From: Ligula intestinalis
Lineage: Eukaryota; Platyhelminthes; Cestoda; Diphyllobothriidea; Diphyllobothriidae
DNA: 64,000 nt
Assembly (NCBI GenBank): GCA_036362985.1
Contig: JAYGXS010000003.1
Coordinates: 84,264,117-84,328,116, forward strand
Reading direction: 5' to 3'
Shown here: positions 43,330 to 55,494 of the stretch, one piece after another
How positions within the stretch are numbered: position 1 is the first letter of the stretch
How the letters are laid out: every line of letters starts with the position of its first letter
Program-made: the position numbers and the translations under genes
The notes under the pieces: generated by a model
Told to the model about the DNA's origin: nothing
What the model saw: the letters and a program-made list of their open reading frames with translations, nothing else
Databases searched by the model: none

Positions 43330-45600
43330 TTTGGGTAAGGAGACTAAAATCGCGGCTTTTTGTTTTTTGCGTTAACTCTAGCACTTACCTCCCACGGATA
43401 AAAGCTCTTATTCCCGTAGATAGACCTTATGCTACTCGTAATTCCTCCAGGATAATTGAACTCCCCCTCCCCCTTTAGCGCCACATCGAAACATTCTCGC
43501 TTTTTGCCTCTAAATATGCTTCTCTCTGGAGGAATATTTCCCTCAAAATTAGGCTTTCGTTTAGCTTAACAGTTTTTAAATTCAACTTACGTAAACACTT
43601 AAATTCGGAAGATATTAAGTCCCTGTTATCAGTGTCCTTCCCAAACACACGACATTTAGACTCTGAAATAGGTTCCCTCTTATTTGAGGTTGTTCTGTTT
43701 ATTTTAAATCGTTTTCAACATGTGCCTATTTTATCTCCTATGGAGGGATATTTGCAGCAGTGTTTCGTACTCTCTCCAATCACTTTTGCCGCTCTGCGTT
43801 CGACAACCCTGACGATGGGCTTCATGGTCTCTAGTAATGCTCATGGCCGTTCTGTTTTTTCACCAGCTCACCGCTGGACTTTGCAGTCCAAAACGGCACA
43901 TCGCCGACGTTTCGTTGATCATCACGTGACCTCTACCATACCCTCATCCTTTCGAGCTAGTTGTCCGCGATGAACTCCTCCTGTCCCACCTCCCTGATGT
44001 TTGAGCATGAAACCAGTCGGGCGGTGTTACGTTGGTGAACGACAGCCTCTGCTGCTATATGATTTCTCGGACGACATGAAGCGTTTCAAGTCCCTCATAC
44101 GCTCTCACCAACAGTCCTGTATCATTGCACTACAACAATCCTATCACCCAACCTCTTCCATTTTATAGAAGCAGTTATTTCTCCTACATTTTGTTTTTTT
44201 AATTGGGGGTACGCTGAAATCTGCTCCCAATTTAATGGTAGGAGTTTTTTCACTTATTCTTCCTTAGTTCACCATTCATTTCAGAGAATGTTGACCATTA
44301 TTTTAAAATGACAATATATTGGTGGATATGTATTGATCTGCCTCTCCTCCTAAACACTCCTGCTGCCTGTGTAGTTGCTCACAGAGAGCAGCATTTACCA
44401 AATTTGCATTTATTTTTTCACACTACTAAGTTTGCAATGACGAGGCCCTCCAGGCCTTATGTATAAAATTTAATTGTTTAATAGTGTCAACAAGGTTGAC
44501 GAGAATAGAACTCTAGGTCAAGCTAGCTTCGCATTTACATAACCCTAAACGGAATATGTTCACATACTCACTTTTTCACTTTCCTCGTGGTTCGTCCAAT
44601 GTTCTACAGGAGCAAGTGAAATTCTAGGGAGCGTGACGTTTGAAGATTATCTGCAAACATTTCGAAGCAAAATAATCGAGATCATGTGGACCAGGCAACT
44701 TCATTGGGTCAAACCGAAAAATGTGCCAACAAATCTATCAAAAACCCGGGGCGGTACGCTCATAACAATGTGAAAATTTTCCTTACAATACTCTCTTAGG
44801 GATATTATCCCTAGGCCTTATATCTGACATTGCACCAGCTTATTTCGTGTCGCAGGAAAATATGGGCAAACACAGAGCAGGCGAAATATGAGGGCAACTC
44901 GGAGAAGGAAACAAAAAGAGGGGATGATCGCAACTCTTCTCTGTTTGACTGCTGTTAGCAGTGCTCAGGGAGAGCTTAAATAAACAAAAGTCCCTTTAAA
45001 AAGGCCAATCTTGATAGTCTGAAATCAATGCATCATGCTGACAAGAGAGAACATGTGATCCGGATTAGTGTTGGTGGATAAGAATGTTTATGTCTTAGTA
45101 TTTGAAACATTATAAGCGGTTCGTACAAGGTATTCAAAATATCTGATTGCCAAAGATCAGACAGAGGTCGTCCAGAGTGTTTTAATAACCATTATCAAAT
45201 ACATTTACGAGGAAGGTCTTTTAATTCAGAAAGACTTTGATGGACTAAGACCTGTAGGTATGACGATGCCCAGCATGCAAGCATCCCGAATGTTCGCAAA
45301 CACGGCTATTCCTGAGTCCAGTCCTGGATATGAGAGCCTTCCCCTCTCATTCTATTGCCAAGTGACTGGTATAAAGGTTGAAGCACCTTGAAAGTTAGCC
45401 GCATCCTCAGAGTTTCAAGGACAATTTTGTGTTTGTCGAAGCTTTAAAGAATGTGAAAGTCATTGGAAGGAAGATGCTCTCATTGGATGTACCATAACCT
45501 TCCACTAACGTTCCCGTGGTAGAAACCACAAATAACCTCTAAGACCTTATTCGGGACATTAACTGCCGGATGGGTTTGTCCGTGGAAACCTTTAAGTCAC
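43330..45600. other. Probable LINE 3' region and intron remnant
   Basis: No clear gene. A 113-codon frame at 43632-43973 may belong to the preceding LINE. At 44855-44935 the string GGCAAACACAGAGCAGGCGA and its context match sequence beside finger exons (for example 28685-28740 and 58440-58490). However, no finger follows, so a finger exon was probably lost here. Confidence 0.45.
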
Positions 45601-45724
45601 TTTAAGTCACTTTATTAAGGGAAGAAGGCTTTCGCCCTTGAGCTCCCTATTCATAAACAAAATCGCATAAGAGGTCCACCGTAACAATAGTACATAATAC
45701 AAATGTACAAATGTAGGCTTAACA

Positions 45725-48646
45725 TCAGCGATAAGTGTGAGCCAGTTGCAAGGTGCTGCTACTGACACTTTGTTCATTATATCTGCCACAGTTTCTCAGC
45801 AAATGAGAATCAAGTTTGTGTTTAAAAATGTCAACAGTATCTGAGAGGACCACATCGTCCGGGAGTCCGTTCCACGCTCCAATGACCCTCTGCGAGAAGG
45901 CGTATCGTCGAACGTCGATACGGGCCGGTTTCCTCTGTAGTTTAAAAGGATGACCTCGCAGATGGTCAGTCCGAGCCAATTCGAAGAAATCATCAAATTC
46001 TAGGGCGCAGTCTTGGCCTCTAACAATTCGGTAGGTTTGTATGAGGTCCCCGTGGAGTTGCCTATAATTGCGAGGGAAATAATCAAGTTCGGTCAGTCTG
46101 TCTTCATAAGGCAGATGACTAAGATTCTTGACCATCTTCGTAGCCCTCGCCTGCACTCGTTCCAGGTGCAGGTAATCCTTCTTGAACCACGGACGCCAGG
46201 CCTGGACAGCATACTCCAAGTGGGACCGAACAAACGCTCCGTAGGTTTTCCTGAAGAGCTCCTTGTCAATGTTTACGAATCCCCGCCTTATCGCAAACAG
46301 CACCTGTGTCGCGCGTTTAGCTGCCTTTACACACTGAGTAGATGGTTTGAGTGAGGAATATATTAGAACACCGAGATCCTTTTGTTCGTTCACATTTGAA
46401 AGCGGGTGCCCATCGAGGAGGTATTGGAAGGAATCGTTCTCCTCATCAGTCCTTCTAGTACGGAGTCTTAAAACCACACACTTACTAATGTTGAAGTTTA
46501 AAAGCCAACGAGCAGACCAGCAGCTAAGTCGATTAAGACTCTCTTGAAGCGCTTTCCTATCGGCGTCAGACCTGATGGCTCTCCAGAGTTTGACGTCGTC
46601 GGCAAACATGATAGTACTGCAACCCAGGTCGTTGACACAGTCGTTGATATAGATAAGGAAGAGCAGTGGCCCTAAGACAGAGCCTTGGGGGACGCCACTC
46701 AGAACATATGCAGGGCTTGACTTTGAGTCACCGATGCACACAGTTTGCGATCGCCCTGTGAGAAAGTCTGTGATCCATGCCAGCAGGTTTCCTCTTATGC
46801 CAATTTCTGTCAATTTATACATTAGAAGCTTATGTGGGACGCTGTCGAATGCCTTCTTGAAGTCCGTATAGATGACGTCAACCTAACCATCTTCATCTAG
46901 TGCGCGAGTCCACTGCTCAGTGGATAGTAGAAGGCTGGAAAGGCAAGAATGGTTCTTTCTGAAGCCGTGTTGGAGCCCTGACAGTAGATTGTTCTCCTCC
47001 AAGAACTCCATTGTCGTCTTCTTAATTATCGTTTCCATCACCTTACAGCAAATGCAAGTTAGGCTGACGGGCCGGTAATTGTTAACCTTCGTTCGAGCTC
47101 CGCCCTTGTATATCGGGTAAATATTTGCCATTTTCCATTCAGATGGCAGTTTTCCTATTTGAAATGAAGAACGAAAGATATGTGCTAGGGGCTCTGAGAG
47201 TTCGCTTGCCAATTCTTTCAAGAACTTGGCTGGTATATTGTCTGGACCGGATGACTTTGCTTCTTTGAGGCTCTGCAGCTCCCTCTCAACTACAGATGTT
47301 GGAAATAGTAGAGAATGAAGTGCCGGACCGGCGTTTGCAACAGCACTGTTGGCATTATCAAAATGAAGCTCGGTTTCCCTAGTGAATACCGAGGCAAAGA
47401 ACCGGCTACAGTACTCGGCTTTCTCGTCATTCTCAACGACTTCTCCGCCATCATCATTCTTAAGTACTGCGACAGGATCCTTGTTTTTTAATCTACTGTT
47501 AATATAGCGGAATAGAATTTTGGGCTTTTCTTCGGCCTGTTAGAGGATTCTTGATTCATAGTTTTTCCTGGCCTGGCGAATTGATTTTTTTACTGCATTT
47601 CTTTGGCGCAGGAATTCCTCGAGGTGTACTGGCGACCCAGTTTTCCTGAATAACTTCCATTTCCTATTCTTCTTCTTCAGTTGCCTGTTAAGGTCTCTCG
47701 TCAACCAGGCAGGCCGACTAGTCGTCTTTTGTACCTTCACCGGACAAAAGCGCTTAAGCAGATCTAATGCAACCCTCTTGAGTGATCTCCAATCCTCCTC
47801 CGGATCCCCCTTGAGTAGGCAGTCCCAATTCACGGTCGATAGTGCATTCTTCATTGAATTGAAATCAGCCTTCCATATGTTTGGCTGGTCCTCCGTTTTC
47901 CTCAGCCGTTGAGTATGGAGTGAGTAATCCCACATTAGCGTCGTATTATCACTCTTACCGAGCGGAGCGCTTGAATGAACTTCATCTATGTAGGACGAAT
48001 CCTCCGTGAAAATGAGATCCAAACAAGTAGCCCGCTGGTTTTCTCGATCTCTGGTTATGCCCTTAACGTTCTGAACTAGAGACAGGTCAAACGTGAGATC
48101 CATTAATTTGGAACTAAAGGAAGTTGACGCCGCCTCAACTGTCAGGTTGTTCCATTCAATTGCAGGGGCATTGAAGTCACCAACGATGAGAACCTCCTGG
48201 TGGCTAGCAGCTTCTTTCACCAGACCAAGGAGTGAGTCGTCGGCTCCGCTCAGAATGTTTGGTGGCCGGTAAACGGCCAGGAATTCAAGGTTCTGTGAAT
48301 TCGCCTTCTTGATCTTTAACCAGATGGACCCATACTCCAGGGCTAGAGTGTGTTCTCTTTCTACAACAGAGATTTCAGTTCTGACATACACGACAACCCC
48401 ACCTCCTTGTCGGTTTTAGCGGTCTTTGCGGAAAAGCTGGTATGCTGGAATCGAAATCTCCGAATCCGCGATTTCTGCTTTTAGCCATGTTTCCGTTATG
48501 GCAACTACATCAGGTTTCCGCTCCGAAAGAACTGCCTTGAGTTCATCAATTTTTGAGGGAAGACTTTGGGCATTAGTATAAAGAAAGCTCAATTTAGACT
48601 TATTAACCACTTTATGCAGGCGGTTGCCTCTTGTGTGAGATTGCAT
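45725..48646 (-). pseudogene. CR1-like ORF2 with three nonsense codons, otherwise one frame
   Basis: One continuous register runs from 48646 to 45725, broken only by TAA at 48416-48418, TAA at 47540-47542 and TAG at 46883-46885. Endonuclease motifs: LYTNAQSLPSKIDELK, ITETWLKAEI, FLAVYRPPN, VLIVGDFNAP and LGKSDNTTLMW. RT motifs: IYPIYKGGART, NYRPVSLTCICCKVMET, QHGFRKNHS, DVIYTDFKKAFDSVP, SGVPQGSVLGPLLFLIY and IMFADDVKLW. The C-terminus contains QRVIGAWNGLPDDVV. About 970 codons, a normal length for the clade. No frame shifts at all, so inactivation is recent. Confidence 0.9.
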
Positions 48647-48720
48647 GCAGGGTGCTGCCGGTGCTGATGGAGACGGACTGTTTTCTATCCCGACTAGGCT
48701 GTTAGTGTTATCGGCTTTCT

Positions 48721-49677
48721 TCAGAGGAGTGACCTCGGGACGTGGACGATATCCCCGTTCAGAATTCGAAGATTGCTCTCGCCGAGTTCACATCTCCTGT
48801 GGAGTTCTACTTTTAGCAATCTCCATTTCTCCCGCTCCGCAGGGGAAAAATCCCGCTGAAAAAAAACCGTCGGGTGTGAGTATCTAAGTATTGGTTTCCT
48901 GCTTAACAATAGCTGGACCTCAGCCTCACTCTTCAGAACAACCTTCAACGGTCTTGGTTGGCGTTGTTCATCTTTTGAGTCTGTTATACGGCCCATTCGG
49001 AATGCCTTTAGAACTTCGACTTTTTCCACACCCTTTAGGAGGAATTTCAGATATTCTTGAAATAACTTCCTGTCCTCTTCTAATCTTGATTTCGGGGTAT
49101 CGGAAGTACCTTCTGTCATGCCTTTTACGACTATGCAGTTTATACGAGTGGTAATCACCTTCCGACTGTCATCCCCTTCTGCTTCTCTAGGGTTTGTTAG
49201 GACAGATTCGCTTCGAGGTTCAGCGCTCCTGTTCGTTTTGGCCTGCGAAGGTGCCCATTTTGTTTGGCTCGTGCTCAATCTCGGCCTACTTATATTAGCA
49301 CTTTGGCTTGGTCGGCCTTTTTTGGGAGCCCGAGAGCGCTTCTTCGTTCTCTTGGAAGTCAGTGGGTTGACCGTTTCCCCTGTCCATGGCAGACTACCAA
49401 CTCCGTCAACCACTCTGGCTGCCGGATCATTTTTGTGCTTAGACACTTCGGCGAGGGATTTTGTTTCTCCGTACGTTAGGTTTCCTCGCTCAATTTCACG
49501 CATCGCTGGTTTCTCCTCACAAGGGAGAAATAGAGAAAAAATTTTCAGCTCCTCCATCTCCACTCTAAGACTATTAACTACCTTCTCAAGGTTTGTAAAT
49601 TTGTTCAAAAGGGTAAAATATGATACGGAGGCTTCATCTTCGAAGAACTTCCTCTCCTGTACACACAAACTGTGCAA
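48721..49677 (-). CDS. CR1-like ORF1 protein, intact frame
   Basis: An open frame of about 318 codons. The N-terminus has a coiled-coil-like stretch (LLNKFTNLEKVVNSLRVEME), followed by a basic region (KRTKKRSRAPKKGR). A conserved C-terminal core reads VLKAFRMGR, RPRPLKVVL, TVFFQRDFSPAEREKWRLLK and GDIVHVPR. Coiled coil plus a basic RNA-binding core is the usual ORF1p layout. The frame stays open upstream of 49677 without an ATG that I can choose with confidence (the codon at 49677 is TTG), so the true start may be further upstream. Confidence 0.75.
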   Translation of the reverse strand: MHSLCVQERKFFEDEASVSYFTLLNKFTNLEKVVNSLRVEMEELKIFSLFLPCEEKPAMREIERGNLTYGETKSLAEVSKHKNDPAARVVDGVGSLPWTGETVNPLTSKRTKKRSRAPKKGRPSQSANISRPRLSTSQTKWAPSQAKTNRSAEPRSESVLTNPREAEGDDSRKVITTRINCIVVKGMTEGTSDTPKSRLEEDRKLFQEYLKFLLKGVEKVEVLKAFRMGRITDSKDEQRQPRPLKVVLKSEAEVQLLLSRKPILRYSHPTVFFQRDFSPAEREKWRLLKVELHRRCELGESNLRILNGDIVHVPRSLL

Positions 49678-49860
49678 TTTCCCTGCAACGACTGGTTCTG
49701 CAGACGGATAGAGTGTGTGGTGGTGGGCTTGTGGGAACCTGCCACGCTAACTGTGGCTGCCTTTGTTCGCTCACCACGCAGGCTCTTTCTTCTCGCGGCC
49801 GCTAAACACTGCCCTACTTTGGCAACCACTGCAAGAGACTGCAATCTCTTGTCTGTTCTA

Positions 49861-51370
49861 TGTTACCCAGGCTGGTCATAGCCCAAGCCGTGCGTTAGTT
49901 CTAGCCAATTAATACTCGCCTGTCCACCTGGCTGGCTGCACCAGCACAAAGAAATATCAGCAGTCAAAACTATGCGGTAGCCGAGACAACTTTGCGCAGA
50001 CAGCTGACGAACACACGTAAGTGGTAGAGGGCACACGACACAGCCCTATACTGAATCCTTCCAGCAGTCAATCAAGTCTCCGCCAAGACTGTCTTGTTCG
50101 ACTTGTGAATCGTTTGCCGTTGACATCACAACTTGCTACAGGCTCACCACAAGGCCCGGCTGTCAAATGTATTCATGGGCAAGATCGAGATAACAAGCCT
50201 AAGCTTACTTTTCGTTATTATTTATACCAGAGTACAAAAGTGAAAAAAGAATAGAAGAGAATGAACACCATATTGCTTTCAGCCACTTTTACATAGGTAT
50301 GGATTTTATTTCACGGCAAATATAAAGCTCCAGTTATTTGGAATTCCCTCGGAATGGCCCCCAAACACAAGCCTGCGTCAATTCTAATTTCTTGCGATTG
50401 GGGTACGCTGCAAATACGTATTGCGTCCTTCTCTAATAAAATGCTCCATTCATGGAATGGTCCGCTTGCCGGCCAGACAGTTGGATACTTTCGTTGACTC
50501 GGAAACAAATTCATCAAAAATAGAATAGCATGACTATCTGATTGTGCCGAGTAAACAATCCTCCAAGGTAAATGTCTAAAGAGAGAGCAACGAGTCGTCT
50601 CCATAAAGATGGACAGTTAGCATGACTATTGTTCTACCTGGTACCGGGAACAAAACCAAATTACCCATGATCGTCATTGTCGGCACCCCCACTACTGATC
50701 AACAACATGGGCTGAAAAGTAATTATAAAATATATGCACTCCACTCCCAAATGGGTGTCAAAGACGACCAGAATAAAAATTTCTGTTAACTGAAAAGTCC
50801 ATATTCACAAGGATGAATCTAACTAAGATATTTCATATAATCGGGGACCGTTCCAGCACTGATCTCATAGGAGCCTCGCACGAAAACCTCTCACCCCTGT
50901 AATTGACAGACTTTGTATTGGGTCTTCTCGGGCTGGCAGCGGAATGATGTCCTGAAGGGCTCGCCACCTCCACGAAGATGTTTTGCCTGCAAGCTTGCAG
51001 GCCTCCACATACAAGTCAAGTACTGCTGGTGTGGGTTCGAAGTCAATCGAGAGCTTCGCAATTCGATAAATTATTATTTCAACATAAACCCCTTTTACTC
51101 AAGGAACTGCTGTCTACTAATCCAATTGGATCTTATATTGTCGGATTTGAAAAAAAGATGGAAAGTCGTGCTACTGAAAAATGCAAAAGAAGTTTATTAT
51201 TATACTTCAAAGGCAAGCAGGACCTCCAAGAGCAATCCCATCTCTGAAGAATGCGATCAGCTGACTCTGCGCAAATCCGTGTCACAAGTGCAATGCGTGA
51301 ATATGGTTATTCTCTTCTCTTTTTTTTTCATGTAACAGCCTACAGTCCCACAATCCACGGACGCACACTG
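49861..51370. other. Intronic stretch, no gene recognised
   Basis: The block 50900-51340 precedes the CPHC zinc-finger repeat and may be part of it. Other frames carry no motif. Confidence 0.4.
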
Positions 51371-51990
51371 TTACCGCCGAAGCCCTTCCAAAGTGTCCAC
51401 GCTGTCAAAACGCCTTCCGTGCACGCATTGGCTTAGTCGGTCATCGCCGGAAGCCGTGCAACCCTCCTCCGACGGCATCCACGTCTACGCCAACAAAAAA
51501 CTCTAATCGACCCCTCTCTGCCCTCCACCCCAAAGGCAACAATCGACGGCACATATGCCTCGTTGCGCTCATCCACCGACTCTACCCCACCCACAACTTC
51601 CTCCATCCCGTCCGTCACATTACCATCCGCTACAACACTCATCGCCACACCTGAACCCTCCACCAGCTCTGAGGGCCTGATATGCCCTCACTGCAATCGC
51701 ACATTCACCTCACCCATCAGTCTAGTCGGTCACTTGCGAATCCATCGCACAGAGACAGATAAACTAGTGTCTGGAGCACCAACACACTGAAGAGACCGCA
51801 GCCTTCACTGCTCACACTGTCCTCGAACATTTTCTCAACTAGGTCACATGCGCAATCGCGCCAGCGGTATTTACCGCGATGTCGACAAACCCAGCACTTC
51901 CCACACCCCCACCATCAGCTCCAGTACCACTCACCAGTCGCCTCACTTCACGATTGCGTCGTCAAGTATGCCGGGAACCCCAAGGTAAAT
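51371..51990 (+). pseudogene. CPHC-type zinc-finger repeat (flatworm repeat family)
   Basis: Three zinc-finger-like blocks are separated by Thr/Ser/Pro-rich linkers. The first, KCPRCQNAFRARIGLVGH, ends RRKPC (C2HC). The second is LICPHCNRTFTSPISLVGH followed by LRIHRTET. The third is LHCSHCPRTFSQLGH, whose second His region is degraded. A frame change lies between the first and second blocks, and a TGA at 51788 lies between the second and third. I recognise the LVGHLRIHRTE type from repetitive flatworm gene models, unverified here. It is unrelated in sequence and exon structure to the single-finger array and lies antisense to it. Confidence 0.65.
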
Positions 51991-51999
51991 GCCTCCTCT

Positions 52000-53930
52000 C
52001 CCAGGTAAGTGGAGGCTGCTCTTGTTGAAGTTGCATTATAATATACAATAATAGCTCCGCCTAGGAATTTTAAGCATGGTTTTTAGTATTAGTATCGCAC
52101 TTCCTCGGGCGCGTAAAACGTCGACATCAACTTAGTGCCTAATACTAGGCAATGCCTGCACTAGGTGCCTGTGTCCTTTCCTGAACTACTGTTCCTCTTT
52201 CTGTACCCCAATCGAGCTCTCAGTTTAGTACTAGACTACTCTCGCTATAAACAACCGCTTATTATCAGATCCTAGGCAAATAAGCCGCAATGCCTCGGTC
52301 CTGAAGGCTTTGTAGTGCATTGCCCGCACGGCGTCGGACGTTAGATGGCGGCATGGAAAAATCCGATAACCGATATTTGCGCAGCTGCTTTGCTAGCCCG
52401 TTCCGGGTTTCTGGAGCAGATGGATGTTAAATATAGTGACTCAGGGTACCCTTGTTGAGGGGGTGGCGCACTAACATACCAACGCGGCAGCGCCCTTAGA
52501 GTGCATGCCTACTGAAATGACTAGCAACCACACACTTCTCCACGTAGGCCGCACCAGCCCAATTAGCGCTAGGCTCATTGCTTTAATTTCATTGCATCCT
52601 CTTGCAGTTTCTCAACCATACTGTAGCTATTACTCGCACCATAACCGCACTTAGACTCATAATGGCCGTGCCTTCAGCTCTTTCTAGCCCAAACCTCAGA
52701 CTCAGTAGCCCCCTGAAGATTATGCGCTGCAAGGTAAGCTGAGTTCTTTGTTTCATTGTTCTCTCATACTTGATTTCCTTTCTTCTTTCTCGCTCGGCTC
52801 GTCTCCGTTTCGCTCCTCCCCCCTCTCTCTCTACCTCTTCCAATCTCTTCTCCTTTTCCATTCTTCTGCCAATCCACAATTGCATAGTCCCCCAGTTTGT
52901 CTTCCTCTCTCCTTTCAGTCCCGCCCACGGACGTCAACCGGCAATGGAGCATAGGTAGTGCCTTTCAGCCCATGACTCATTGGTTATCCCTCTCAGGAGG
53001 ATTTTGGCCCAGGCTTCGTGCAGGGCTGCTGAGACCGAATGTCTGCATGCATATGCAATGTTAGATCTCGGCCAACCACGGTCCCTACGGCCTGGTAGGC
53101 GCTGGCACTTTCTCTCGGTTCTGACTCCCTGTTGGTGAATGCGTTCATGCTCTCACTGGATATCAGACCCCACCTCAGGTGCCCGAGCAGCTAGGCAGTC
53201 ACAATACGGTGGGGGAGAGAGTGAGGTGGACCCGCGGCTCGTTTCTCTCCTCACTAAAATAAAGCTGAATGCGTTTGAATCCTTCACGGTGCGCTAAAAG
53301 CCGTGGCTTGGAGGGTTTGCCAACTGACGGGGAAACTTGGGCCCCCTACGCTGCTGCTCTTTTTGTACGTGTTGTGTTCGTATGGGAGGAGAAGGAGGAC
53401 TGAGAGTCAGGATACCCCAGCTCCCTTTTAATGTGGCCTTTATGGCGCTCCCGCGAAGGCGGTAGCATACCTAGCGAGTTGGCTGTGTGAAGTGTGCATG
53501 TGTTGAGTGATTACCCTGCCAGCCATCTACACCCTCCCTCATCCCCGGTCTTATTGAACTCCACTTTACACAGGAAACGGAGGTGGGAGTGGCGAGCGAG
53601 TGGGTAGATTCTCCGAGAGTCTGCTTAAACTCCTATTGCTCTCGCGGTAGTTGTCTGCGTTGCTCCTGCTTACTGTCGCTTTCGTGCTGCTGGCCCAGCT
53701 AGCCTCCGTGTCTGTTGCGGCTTCCTTCAGCGTTTGCTGCGGTTTGTTGGAGCGTGTGGTGCTCATCGTCGAAATCGACGGAGGAACTGCTTTACTACTA
53801 AATGTATTGAAATAAAAACTAGCAGATTCCGGGAGATGAGCTTATCAGGAAGTTTGGTGTACAAACTTCAAAATCCTCAATCAAATTTGGCAGGTACATA
53901 AACGGTTACCCCCATTTAAGTAGGACAACA
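52000..53930. other. GC-rich repeat-like stretch without a recognised gene
   Basis: The composition is unusually GC- and CT-rich for this window (52750-53300) and an AATAAAG-like string occurs near 53260. A minus frame at 53566-53766 (MSTTRSNKPQQTL start) has no known motif. It may be the 3' portion of the zinc-finger repeat unit. Confidence 0.35.
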
Positions 53931-54559
53931 GATACAACCCAAAAAGACGCATGCTACTCATTGCCTAATGTGGAGCATTTCTGTGGAAGAAGAAAGGTGT
54001 TTCAAAGGTCCTCATTTAGACTGTATCAGTATCAGTATATTGAGGGTATGTAGGAAAAATTCCTTTGAGTGCCCTATTTGTACATATGTGCAGTGGTAGC
54101 AAAAAATTTGTTGCTTAGACTGTTGGCGAGGCCAGTTGTCCTGAGTCATAGGATGAAAATAGGAGCAGACAGTGAAAAAACTCCTCAGGGATTTTTAGGA
54201 GAAAAACTGTCGCCCTTGTGGGGGGAATGCGTGGGATTTAGGAGAAAAAAGGGAGTTCCCACTGGGAGGGGGCATTGCAAAGGTTCCCAGGATCATCACC
54301 GTGTGGAAGCCACGTCCTGATTCTTCCTTGCTGATTGCAGAGTCCGCCACGGAACTGGAAAAACAGAGGCATCCGTCCAGATCGTCGACAGTCCGCTTTG
54401 GGTCGAACCAAGGGTGACCGTTTAGACCGGCAGGTCTAGCTGATAAGATCGCCAGCGGGTAATCACGGTACGCAGATAGCCAAGTAGGGTAGACCGCGGA
54501 GACCTTCGCATGAGGCTTTGCGTGGGAGGGCGTAATAAATAGCAAACGTGAATGGATAT

Positions 54560-55494
54560 AAAAACTAATACTACTGAAAAATTGGAAGTAGTATTATTGT
54601 TATTGCAAATTGTCAGTTCCGATCCATCGGGCACTGCTATATCGATCCAGATTTCGCTTAAAACCCTCTAGCGATTCCGACATAACAACGTCCTGAGGAA
54701 GCGCATTCCACGCTCCGACCACCCTTTTTGAAAAGAAGTGTTTCCGAGCGTCCAGCCTGGCCCCTGTCACCTTTAATTTGAGGGAATGACCCCTCAGATT
54801 CGTGGTCGTTGCTAATTCGAAAAAATCCCCTGATATAAGACAGCAGTCTTGAAGACGTAATACGCGGAATGCTAGTATCAGGTCCCCCCGAAGCTGCCTG
54901 TAGCGCAAAGGGAAGAGGTTGAGATTCGACAGCCGTGTTTCATAAGGCTGCGAGCCCTGCCCCATAACAAGTTTGGTTGCGCGCCGTTGTACCTTTTCCA
55001 GGATGTTGATGTCTTTCCTGGCCCAGGGTCTCCAAGCTTGAATAGCGGATTCTAGGTGCGGTCGTACGAAGGTTCCGAAGACTTTTGTGAAGCACTCTTC
55101 ATTGAAGGTAGAAAAAGCTCGTTTGACGAGGTATAGGATCGACATCGCGGACTTGGCTACCTTTGTGCAATGCAGGGAGGGTTTAAGCGAGGGCGTGATC
55201 CAGACTCCCAAGTCTTTCTGGGCGTTCACTTCCTTCAATGGTATGTCATTCAGTCGGTAAGCCATGCCGTTTGAAGAACCGCATTTGCCAACTCGAATGG
55301 TGGTGCACTTGCTCTCATTGAACGGTAAGAGCCAGTCCGCCGACCATTTTTGAAGTCTATTTAAATTTTCCTGTAAGTGCACTTTGTCAGCCGCAGTTCG
55401 AATTTCGCTCCAAAGTTTTATATCATCGGCAAACATGGCGATGCCGCAATCCAGTTCGCGGACACAGTCGTTGATGTAGATAACGAACAAAATG
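54560..55494 (-). pseudogene. CR1-like LINE, 5'-truncated (copy 5)
   Basis: A single uninterrupted frame of 296 codons (54600-55490) covers only the end of ORF2: FVIYINDCVRELDC, MFADDIKLWSEI, KDLGVWITPSLKPSLHC and FSKRVVGAWNALPQDVV. The 5' boundary falls inside the motif that reads GPLLF-IYIND in the full copy, and beyond it the sequence becomes host duplication. The frame is intact and the FADD is preserved, so this is a young but truncated insertion. Confidence 0.85.

Larger units (their letters stand above)
45600..49860 (-). mobile_element. Nearly complete CR1-like non-LTR retrotransposon (copy 4)
   Basis: On the minus strand ORF1 (48721-49677) is followed by ORF2 (45725-48646) and a short 3' UTR. 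The 3' end carries a 10-bp direct repeat, AAAGTGACTT twice (45592-45615 region), as expected for CR1-type short tandem tails. It lies in the intron between finger exons 7 and 8, in the same orientation as the array. This is the best-preserved member of the family here and the reference for the other copies. Confidence 0.88.

Noticed and set aside
52589..52958. Overlapping frames rich in Ser/Leu or Arg/Glu
   Set aside because: They come from a CT-rich low-complexity tract and read on both strands without motifs.
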